Below are positions 1 through 5,056 of a stretch of DNA of 5,056 nucleotides, one piece after another. Position 1 is the first letter of the stretch. Each line of letters opens with the position of its first letter. The stretch is from Comamonadaceae bacterium (GTDB taxonomy: Bacteria; Pseudomonadota; Gammaproteobacteria; Burkholderiales; Burkholderiaceae_C), in the NCBI GenBank assembly GCA_947460065.1, contig CANHGF010000218.1, positions 1-5,056 of the forward strand, written 5' to 3'. The notes below the pieces were generated by a model. That model did no database searches, was not told the DNA's origin, and was given only the letters and a program-made list of their open reading frames with translations. Made by a program: the position numbers and the translations under genes.

Positions 1-167
1 CTCATTTTACTGATGCCAGCCTGACGCAGGGCGCGAAAAGGTCGCGTTTGGCGCTAAATTCCAGAGGTTGGCCAATCAGTCCCCGTGTGGAGGCGGGGGT
101 GGAGGAAGCAACGCAAGGCGGTGTAGCGTGACCCCTGCGGTGCACCGAAACCCTCACGTCTAACAAT

Positions 168-171
168 GGAG
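168..171 (+). promoter_or_regulatory. Shine-Dalgarno of hppA
   Basis: GGAG lies 7 bases before the ATG at 179, an ideal spacing. It fixes the hppA start, which also agrees with the hydrophobic first membrane segment beginning within a few residues of this Met. Confidence 0.8.
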
Positions 172-178
172 ATTCGAT

Positions 179-2362
179 ATGACGGGCAACTCCGCGCTTA
201 TCCTGGCGCTGGTATGTGGATTGATAGCGGTCGTCTACGGCTTTTGGGCACGTAGCTGGATCCTGTCCCAAGACGCGGGCAACGCCCGCATGCAAGAAAT
301 CGCGGCCGCCATTCAGACAGGTGCTGCAGCCTACCTGGCCAGACAGTACAAGACCATCTCGGTGGTCGGCATCGTTCTGGCCGTGCTGATCGGCCTGTTC
401 CTCGACGGTAAAGCCGCCATCGGCTTTGTGGTGGGCGCAGTGCTCTCCGGCGCCTGCGGCTTCATCGGCATGAATGTGTCGGTGCGCGCCAATGTGCGCA
501 CCGCACAGGCGGCCACCAAAGGCATAGGCCCGGCGCTGGACGTGGCCTTCCGCGGAGGCGCCATCACCGGCATGCTGGTGGTCGGTCTGGGCCTGCTGGG
601 CGTGACCGGCTTTTATTGGTTCCTCGTGGGCAGCAATCCGGCGGCCGACAAGACCCTGGCCGGACTGCTCAACCCCCTGATCGGCTTTGCTTTCGGTTCC
701 TCGCTGATTTCCATCTTCGCCCGCCTGGGCGGTGGCATCTTCACCAAGGGCGCTGACGTGGGCGCCGATCTGGTGGGCAAGGTCGAAGCCGGTATCCCTG
801 AAGATGATCCGCGCAACCCGGCGGTGATCGCCGACAACGTGGGCGACAACGTCGGCGACTGCGCCGGCATGGCTGCCGACCTGTTTGAGACCTACGCGGT
901 GACCCTGATCGCCACCATGGTGCTGGGCGCCCTGCTGGTGACCGCAGCGCCCCTGAGCGCGGTGCTTTACCCGCTGGGTCTGGGCGCCGTGTCCATCATC
1001 GCCTCCATCATTGGCTGCTTCTTCGTCAAGGCCTCGCCCGGCATGAAGAACGTCATGCCTGCCCTGTACAAGGGGCTGGCCATTGCCGGCGTGCTCTCCC
1101 TGGTGGCGTTTTACTTTGTCACCACCTGGCTGGTCCCCGACAACGCCCTGGGCGCGGCCGGTAGCCAAATGAAACTGTTCGGCAGCTGCGTGGTCGGCCT
1201 GGTGCTGACGGCCTTGCTCGTCTGGATCACCGAGTACTACACCGGAACCCAGTACGCACCCGTTCAGCACATCGCCCAAGCCTCGACCACCGGTCACGGC
1301 ACCAACATCATTGCCGGTTTGGGCGTGTCCATGCGATCGACCGCCTGGCCTGTGATCTTTGTTTGTATCGCCATCATCGTGGCCTACAAGCTGGCCGGCC
1401 TGTACGGCATCGCGATTGCCGCCATGTCCATGCTCAGCATGGCCGGCATCATCGTTGCGTTGGACGCCTATGGCCCGATCACCGACAACGCCGGCGGCAT
1501 TGCAGAAATGTCGGACCTGCCCGCCTCGGTGCGCGACATCACCGACCCGCTGGACGCCGTGGGCAATACCACCAAGGCGGTGACCAAGGGCTACGCCATC
1601 GGTTCGGCGGGCCTGGCCGCGCTCGTCTTGTTTGCCGACTACACCCACAAGCTGGAAGGCTATGGCAAGGCCATCAGTTTTGACCTGAGCGACCCCATGG
1701 TGATCGTGGGCCTGTTCATCGGTGGCCTGATTCCCTACCTGTTCGGTGCCATGGCCATGGAAGCCGTCGGCCGTGCAGCCGGTTCGGTGGTGGTCGAGGT
1801 GCGTCGCCAGTTCAAAGAGATCAAGGGCATCATGGAAGGCACCGCCAAGCCCGAGTACGGCCGCGCGGTCGACATGCTGACCAGCGCTGCCATCAAGGAG
1901 ATGATGATCCCCTCGCTGCTGCCAGTGGTGGTACCGATTCTGGTGGGTCTGATTCTTGGCCCCAAAGCCTTGGGCGGTTTGCTGATGGGCACCATCATCA
2001 CCGGCCTGTTCGTGGCGATCTCCATGTGTACCGGCGGAGGCGCTTGGGACAATGCCAAGAAGTACATCGAAGACGGCCATCACGGCGGCAAAGGCTCTGA
2101 AGCCCACAAGGCTGCTGTCACCGGCGATACCGTGGGTGACCCCTACAAGGACACCGCCGGTCCAGCCGTCAACCCCTTGATCAAGATCATCAACATCGTG
2201 GCCCTGCTCATCGTGCCGCTGATGATGAAGTTCCATGGTGACAGCCAGGCCGCTCCCGCACCGGCTCCCGCTGCTCCTGCAGCGGTGGTGGCACCGGCAC
2301 CCGCACCGGCGGCTGATGCTGCATCAGCACCGGCTGCGGCAGCCGCCTCTGCCAGCAAATAA
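179..2362 (+). CDS. hppA: Membrane-bound proton-pumping pyrophosphatase (K+-insensitive type)
   Basis: This 727-residue inner-membrane pump couples hydrolysis of cytoplasmic pyrophosphate to ion export, recovering energy from biosynthetic PPi. The length fits the family (roughly 660-770 residues, about 16 membrane helices), and hydrophobic segments alternate with charged loops throughout; the first spans about residues 4-23. The PPi/Mg site is intact: [11 protein letters not shown] at 193-203, then [12 protein letters not shown] at 219-230. GPITDNAGG lies at 432-440, and the C-terminal acidic site has WDNAKK at 623-628 and [14 protein letters not shown] at 649-662. In [10 protein letters not shown] (462-471), Lys466 and Thr469 are the residues known to replace the K+ requirement of the K+-dependent class, so K+-independent H+ pumping is inferred. 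Residues 691-727 form an unusual Ala/Pro-rich tail after the last helix. A GGAG site precedes the ATG and an intrinsic terminator follows the stop by 21 bases, so the gene is probably transcribed alone or as the last gene of its unit. The family assignment is very secure; the ion specificity is inferred. Confidence 0.97.
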   Translation: MTGNSALILALVCGLIAVVYGFWARSWILSQDAGNARMQEIAAAIQTGAAAYLARQYKTISVVGIVLAVLIGLFLDGKAAIGFVVGAVLSGACGFIGMNVSVRANVRTAQAATKGIGPALDVAFRGGAITGMLVVGLGLLGVTGFYWFLVGSNPAADKTLAGLLNPLIGFAFGSSLISIFARLGGGIFTKGADVGADLVGKVEAGIPEDDPRNPAVIADNVGDNVGDCAGMAADLFETYAVTLIATMVLGALLVTAAPLSAVLYPLGLGAVSIIASIIGCFFVKASPGMKNVMPALYKGLAIAGVLSLVAFYFVTTWLVPDNALGAAGSQMKLFGSCVVGLVLTALLVWITEYYTGTQYAPVQHIAQASTTGHGTNIIAGLGVSMRSTAWPVIFVCIAIIVAYKLAGLYGIAIAAMSMLSMAGIIVALDAYGPITDNAGGIAEMSDLPASVRDITDPLDAVGNTTKAVTKGYAIGSAGLAALVLFADYTHKLEGYGKAISFDLSDPMVIVGLFIGGLIPYLFGAMAMEAVGRAAGSVVVEVRRQFKEIKGIMEGTAKPEYGRAVDMLTSAAIKEMMIPSLLPVVVPILVGLILGPKALGGLLMGTIITGLFVAISMCTGGGAWDNAKKYIEDGHHGGKGSEAHKAAVTGDTVGDPYKDTAGPAVNPLIKIINIVALLIVPLMMKFHGDSQAAPAPAPAAPAAVVAPAPAPAADAASAPAAAAASASK
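2249..2359 (+). repeat. Ala/Pro-rich low-complexity tail of hppA with in-phase GCACCGGC repeats
   Basis: The last 37 codons of hppA encode almost only Ala and Pro, with a few Val, Ser and Asp and a final Lys. The octamer GCACCGGC occurs at 2258, 2291, 2303 and 2327, each time in the same codon phase (Ala-Pro-Ala). This suggests growth by slippage or duplication. The segment lies beyond the conserved pump core and is probably a flexible extension of the C-terminus. Its function is unknown. Confidence 0.75.
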
Positions 2363-2383
2363 GCCGCTTGCGCTGCGACTCTC

Positions 2384-2412
2384 AAAAAGGCCCGCCCCGT
2401 GCGGGCTTTTTT
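2384..2412 (+). terminator. Rho-independent terminator after hppA
   Basis: GCCCGC (2390-2395) pairs perfectly with GCGGGC (2401-2406) around a CCCGT loop, followed by six T (2407-2412). Five A (2384-2388) upstream can extend the stem with the T run across one bulged G (2389), so it may also terminate weakly on the opposite strand. It starts 21 bases after the hppA stop and should separate hppA from the downstream isomerase gene. Confidence 0.92.
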
Positions 2413-2420
2413 ACTTCAGA

Positions 2421-2433
2421 GCCCCAGCGGGGC
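2421..2433. repeat. Small GC hairpin after the hppA terminator
   Basis: GCCCC and GGGGC form a perfect 5-bp stem around AGC. There is no T run after it, so it is not a second canonical terminator. In DNA this GC-rich it may be fortuitous. Confidence 0.3.
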
Positions 2434-2494
2434 CAGTTGCGCGCGGGCCCGGCCCACGACGAAACCCTAGCAGCCACAGCCCATGCCAATTTGT

Positions 2495-2509
2495 GTTGCC
2501 CGCGGCAAC
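2495..2509. promoter_or_regulatory. 15-bp inverted repeat upstream of the isomerase gene, candidate operator
   Basis: GTTGCC and GGCAAC are perfect inverted arms around CGC, 49 bases before the hyi start codon. A short symmetric site at this distance from a metabolic gene could bind a dimeric repressor or activator. No regulator gene is adjacent in the window and no second copy was noticed, so an operator role is inferred only from symmetry and position. There is no T run after it, so a terminator is unlikely. Confidence 0.3.
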
Positions 2510-2558
2510 TCTGGCAAGCAGGCTATTGACCCCTAACCCCCTACACTGAACATCGACC

Positions 2559-3353
2559 ATGCTGCGTTTCGCCGCCAACCTGAGCCTGATGTACAACGAA
2601 GTCCCTTTCATGGACCGCTTCGCTGCCAGCGCTGATGACGGTTTTGCTGCCGTCGAGTACCTGTTCCCCTACGAATACGATGCCGAAGAAATTGGCGCGC
2701 AGTTGCAGCGTTACGGTTTGACACAAGCCCTTTTCAACCTGCCGCCTGGTCAGTGGAGTGCCGGCGAGCGGGGCATGGCCTGCCTGCCGAAAAGGCGCGC
2801 TGAGTTTGAGCAGACCCTGAGCACGGCACTGCACTATGCACAGGCCACTGGCGCGCGGCGCCTGCACATCATGGCCGGAATCAAGCCCGAGGGGGTCAAT
2901 CCGGCCTTACTGCATCACACCTACGTCAGCAACCTGCGCTGGGCCTGTGACCGCTTGGCCGAACACAACATCACCGTCACGATCGAGCCGCTCAATCTGC
3001 GCGATATGCCCGGCTACTACCTCACCCACCAAGCACAGGCGCATGCCATCTGTGCCGAAGTGGCCAGGCCCAATATCAAGGTGCAGATGGACTTCTACCA
3101 CTGCCAGATCGTTGAGGGTGACCTGGCCAGCCGTCTGCGGGCGCACTGGGCTGGCATTGGCCATATACAGATTGCCGGTGTACCCGATCGACATGAACCC
3201 GATGAGGGTGAGGTCAACTACCCCTATCTGTTCCAGTTGCTCGAGTCCCTGGGTTACGATGGGTTCGTAGGTTGCGAATACAAACCTCGCAAGGGCACCT
3301 CGCAAGGACTGGGCTGGTTGCGCAAGTACATACAGGGCAGGACCGCCCACTAA
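2559..3353 (+). CDS. hyi: Hydroxypyruvate isomerase family TIM-barrel protein (Hyi/OtnI-like)
   Basis: This cytoplasmic enzyme of 264 residues belongs to the xylose-isomerase-like TIM-barrel superfamily. Hyi interconverts hydroxypyruvate and tartronate semialdehyde in glyoxylate metabolism; the close relative OtnI isomerises 2-oxo-tetronates in threonate/erythronate breakdown. The N-terminus ([21 protein letters not shown]) aligns with E. coli Hyi from its first residue, which supports this ATG despite no clear Shine-Dalgarno. Family landmarks seen are [13 protein letters not shown] at 60-72, IEPLN with Glu143, QMDFYH with Asp178, GHIQIA with Gln204, and GCEYKP with Glu240. Glu143, Asp178, Gln204 and Glu240 are the expected metal-binding and catalytic set, so the protein should be active. 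Length is close to the roughly 258 residues of E. coli Hyi. It lies behind the hppA terminator and needs its own promoter. No gcl, glxR or otnK/otnC gene is visible, so the choice between hydroxypyruvate and 2-oxo-tetronate as substrate cannot be made here; the symbol marks the family. Confidence 0.88.
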   Translation: MLRFAANLSLMYNEVPFMDRFAASADDGFAAVEYLFPYEYDAEEIGAQLQRYGLTQALFNLPPGQWSAGERGMACLPKRRAEFEQTLSTALHYAQATGARRLHIMAGIKPEGVNPALLHHTYVSNLRWACDRLAEHNITVTIEPLNLRDMPGYYLTHQAQAHAICAEVARPNIKVQMDFYHCQIVEGDLASRLRAHWAGIGHIQIAGVPDRHEPDEGEVNYPYLFQLLESLGYDGFVGCEYKPRKGTSQGLGWLRKYIQGRTAH

Positions 3354-3548
3354 AGCTCGAGCCGGTCTCGCTTCAGTCTGCAGACCACCTTCAGGTTCAC
3401 CCCGGCGCTGCTGCAGTTTGGTATCTTCACTCCGCCCGGCGTGATGGAACCAGTGCCGATCTAGGCAGCCACGGCCGCCAAAATGGAGGCTCGTTAAAGG
3501 GAATACTCCCACAGACAGGGCCCGAAATATTTTTCACAGGACAAGCGC
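3354..3548. other. Gene-free spacer between hyi and the SDR gene
   Basis: No recognisable gene lies in these 195 bases. The reading frame of hyi stays open for 36 sense codons after its TAA, up to a TAG at 3462-3464, and the second half of that stretch reads like ordinary protein (FTPALLQFGIFTPPGVMEPV), but it has no start or ribosome site of its own and I do not recognise it. Near the SDR gene, GGGA (3499-3502) and TCCC (3507-3510) form a 4-bp hairpin around ATAC. No terminator with a T run was seen, so read-through from hyi into the SDR gene is possible. Confidence 0.5.
3538..3541 (+). promoter_or_regulatory. Shine-Dalgarno of the SDR gene
   Basis: AGGA lies 7 bases before the ATG at 3549. 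It supports this start, which also places the Rossmann glycine motif at the usual distance from the N-terminus. Confidence 0.7.
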
Positions 3549-4310
3549 ATGCGTCTCCAAGGCAAAACCATCATCGTGACCGGCGCCGGCAACGGCATCG
3601 GCGAAGGCATTGCAAAGCGACTGGCCGAAGAAGGCGCTGCCATAGTCGTCAACGATATCGACGCTAAAGGTGGCCAGCGGGTCACCGACGAGATCCGCGC
3701 TGCGGGCGGCCGGGTCCGCTACGTACAGGCCGACGTCACCCGTAGCGCCGACATGAAGCGCCTGATTGATGAGGCGGTGGCCCACCACGGACGTCTGGAT
3801 GTGATGGTCAACAACGCCGGCTGGACCCATCGTAACCAAAGTGCGCTCACCGTCAGTGAAGACGATTTCGACCGTTGCTACGCGGTCAATGTCAAAAGCA
3901 TCTACCTGAGCACCTTGCACGCGGTACCGGTGTTTCGCAGCCAGGGAGGCGGCAGTTTCATCAATATTGCATCGACCGCCGGTGTGCGCCCTCGGCCGGG
4001 CTTGACCTGGTACAACGGCTCCAAAGGCGCAGCCATCATCACCAGCAAATCTTTGGCCGCCGAGCTCGGTCCTGACAACATCCGGGTCAACTGTATCAAC
4101 CCCGTCATGAACCCCTCTACCGGCCTGGGCGAATCGTTTGCCGGCGGCGAGCTCACAGAAGAGCGACTGGCGCGCTTTCGCGCCACCATCCCCCTGGGGC
4201 GGTTTTCCACCGCGCTGGATGTGGCCAATGCGGCGCTTTACCTGGCCAGCGACGAGGCGGCCTTCATCTCGGGCGTGTGTATCGAGGTCGACGGCGCACG
4301 CTGCGTCTGA
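3549..4310 (+). CDS. Classical short-chain dehydrogenase/reductase (SDR), probably NAD-dependent
   Basis: This is a complete cytoplasmic NAD(P)-dependent oxidoreductase of 253 residues, the usual length for classical SDRs. In order: the cofactor-binding TGAGNGIG at 11-18, Asp36 at the end of the second strand (an acid here favours NAD(H) over NADP(H)), the ADV motif at 61-63 with Asp62 contacting adenine, NNAG at 88-91, and the full catalytic tetrad Asn114, Ser142, Tyr155 and Lys159 within YNGSK. PVMNP near residue 180 and the C-terminal [12 protein letters not shown] are also typical. The substrate loop (about residues 183-200) is the variable part and does not reveal the substrate. General labels such as 3-oxoacyl reductase (FabG-like) or glucose 1-dehydrogenase are likely in automated annotation but are not supported specifically. 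Its position after a Hyi-family isomerase makes a hydroxy-/keto-acid or sugar-derived substrate plausible, which is inference. moaA begins 59 bases after the stop. Confidence 0.93.
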   Translation: MRLQGKTIIVTGAGNGIGEGIAKRLAEEGAAIVVNDIDAKGGQRVTDEIRAAGGRVRYVQADVTRSADMKRLIDEAVAHHGRLDVMVNNAGWTHRNQSALTVSEDDFDRCYAVNVKSIYLSTLHAVPVFRSQGGGSFINIASTAGVRPRPGLTWYNGSKGAAIITSKSLAAELGPDNIRVNCINPVMNPSTGLGESFAGGELTEERLARFRATIPLGRFSTALDVANAALYLASDEAAFISGVCIEVDGARCV

Positions 4311-4349
4311 GCGAATCGACCGTTCATGGCGCAGGCCCGCCGACTGCGG

Positions 4350-4355
4350 CAAAAT
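4350..4355 (+). promoter_or_regulatory. Possible -10 element before moaA
   Basis: CAAAAT matches the sigma-70 -10 consensus at four of six positions and would start transcription only about 8 bases before the moaA ATG. No good -35 box is seen at 16-18 bases upstream, and no clear Shine-Dalgarno precedes the ATG. It may be chance, with moaA read from the SDR transcript. Confidence 0.2.
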
Positions 4356-4369
4356 CCAGTACAAGCCTT

Positions 4370-5056
4370 ATGAACGATCCCAAGCCTGTCCGAACCATCG
4401 CCGTAGCCGACCTGCGCTACCGCGGCGCACTGCCCCACATTCCTGATTTGCTGTCGACCCCTAGCGGGCAACTGAGCGACCGACTGCACCGGCCCTTGCG
4501 CGATTTGCGTATCAGCGTGACCGACCGCTGTAATTTCCGCTGCAGCTACTGCATGCCGCGCGAAGTCTTTGACAAAGACTATGCCTTCCTGCCGCAAAGC
4601 TCCCTGCTCAGCTTCGAGGAAATCACCCGTCTGGCGCGGCTGTTCGTCGCCCATGGCGTCGAAAAGCTCAGGCTGACTGGCGGCGAGCCGCTGCTGCGCA
4701 AAAACATCGAGGTCCTGATCGGCATGCTGGCCGAGCTTCGCACGCCGCAAGGCCGTGAGCTTGACATCACCTTGACCACCAATGGCTCGCTGCTGGCTAA
4801 AAAAGCACAGTCGCTCAAGGATGCCGGTCTGCGCCGTGTCACCGTCAGCCTCGACGGCTTGGACGATGCCGTGTTTCGCCGCATGAACGATGTGGACTAC
4901 CCGGTGGCCGACGTCCTGCGCGGCATCGAAGCGGCTGAAAAAGTTGGGCTGGCCCCGCTGAAGGTCAATATGGTGGTCAAGCGTGGCACCAACGAGCAGG
5001 AAATTGTGCCCATGGCCCGGCATTTCCGGGGCAGCGGCGCAGTGCTGCGCTTCATC
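4370..5056 (+). CDS. moaA: GTP 3',8-cyclase MoaA (molybdenum cofactor biosynthesis), 3' end outside the window
   Basis: MoaA is the radical-SAM enzyme that, with MoaC, turns GTP into cyclic pyranopterin monophosphate, the first step of molybdenum cofactor synthesis. The first 229 codons are present and open to the last base of the window. The radical-SAM cluster motif CNFRCSYC is at 54-61 (Cys54, Cys58, Cys61), preceded by RISVTDR (47-53), as usual for MoaA. Other family marks are [10 protein letters not shown] at 101-110 (SAM-binding GGE), TTNGS at 136-140 and VSLDGLDD at 159-166. The second Fe-S cluster cysteines and the C-terminal Gly-Gly tail would lie beyond the edge. The first cluster Cys is 30 residues further in than in E. 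coli MoaA (Cys24), so there is an N-terminal extension (about 1-40). The ATG at 4370 was chosen because it is the only ATG in frame upstream of the cluster that keeps this conserved-looking leader; no strong ribosome site confirms it. The product is certain; the exact start is less so. Confidence 0.95.
   Translation, partial: MNDPKPVRTIAVADLRYRGALPHIPDLLSTPSGQLSDRLHRPLRDLRISVTDRCNFRCSYCMPREVFDKDYAFLPQSSLLSFEEITRLARLFVAHGVEKLRLTGGEPLLRKNIEVLIGMLAELRTPQGRELDITLTTNGSLLAKKAQSLKDAGLRRVTVSLDGLDDAVFRRMNDVDYPVADVLRGIEAAEKVGLAPLKVNMVVKRGTNEQEIVPMARHFRGSGAVLRFI

Noticed and set aside
3..131. Open plus-strand frame at the left edge, possibly the end of an upstream gene
   Set aside because: It reads through 42 codons to a TGA at 129-131 but resembles no protein I recognise and has Arg/Gly/Val-rich random composition. 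A truncated gene cannot be excluded but is not supported.
2..2236. A 744-codon open frame on the minus strand covering nearly all of hppA
   Set aside because: Its codons are in register with the hppA codons, so it stays open simply because hppA uses no TTA, CTA or TCA codon up to residue 686. The translation is a His/Asp/Gly/Gln-rich mixture with no recognisable domain, while the plus strand gives a perfect pyrophosphatase.
2495..2509. The inverted repeat before hyi as a second terminator for hppA
   Set aside because: No T run follows it, and a strong terminator already ends the hppA transcript at 2384-2412.
2907..3512. A 201-codon minus-strand open frame over hyi and the following spacer
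   Set aside because: It is in register with hyi codons and open for the same codon-usage reason. No family features were seen, and the plus-strand gene has all its catalytic residues.
3546..3553. CGCATGCG palindrome across the SDR start codon
   Set aside because: It is only 8 bp, is partly formed by the start codon itself and is expected by chance in GC-rich DNA.
3534..4364. A 276-codon minus-strand open frame over the SDR gene
   Set aside because: It is in register with the SDR codons and is a mirror of a complete enzyme with an intact active site. It has no motif of its own.
4238..5023. A 261-codon minus-strand open frame over the start of moaA
   Set aside because: It is in register with moaA codons. 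The plus strand carries the radical-SAM motifs, so this is a shadow.

Overview
The window is GC-rich, densely coded on the + strand, and looks like ordinary chromosomal DNA from a betaproteobacterium. The protein flavour (an HppA with a C-terminal Ala/Pro tail, an N-terminally extended MoaA) suggests Burkholderiales, probably Comamonadaceae. That placement is inferred from recognising sequence style; no search was run.

Layout: (1) 1-178 is a leader with no convincing gene, ending in a good Shine-Dalgarno. (2) 179-2362 is hppA, a membrane pyrophosphatase that pumps ions using PPi hydrolysis, with complete active-site motifs and the Lys/Thr signature of the K+-independent H+-pumping class. A strong intrinsic terminator follows at 2384-2412. 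(3) 2413-2558 is a spacer with a small GC hairpin and a 15-bp inverted repeat. (4) 2559-3353 is a hydroxypyruvate isomerase family (Hyi/OtnI-like) TIM-barrel enzyme with all four expected metal/catalytic residues. (5) 3354-3548 is a 195-base spacer whose first part stays open in the hyi frame after the stop. (6) 3549-4310 is a complete classical short-chain dehydrogenase/reductase (SDR) with an intact Asn-Ser-Tyr-Lys tetrad and an Asp that favours NAD. (7) 4370 to the window end is the first 229 codons of moaA, the radical-SAM GTP 3',8-cyclase of molybdenum cofactor synthesis, cut by the window edge.

The genes do not form one obvious pathway. hppA is insulated by its terminator. The isomerase and the SDR could act together on small hydroxy-/keto-acids, since an isomerase of this family feeds a reductase in glyoxylate and tetronate metabolism, but the 195-base gap and the unassigned SDR substrate keep this a hypothesis. 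moaA begins a separate cofactor function. I found no RNA gene, CRISPR array, insertion sequence, phage gene or defence system, and nothing that amounts to a new system. The items worth a second look are small: the tail repeats in hppA, the inverted repeat before hyi, and the open spacer after hyi.
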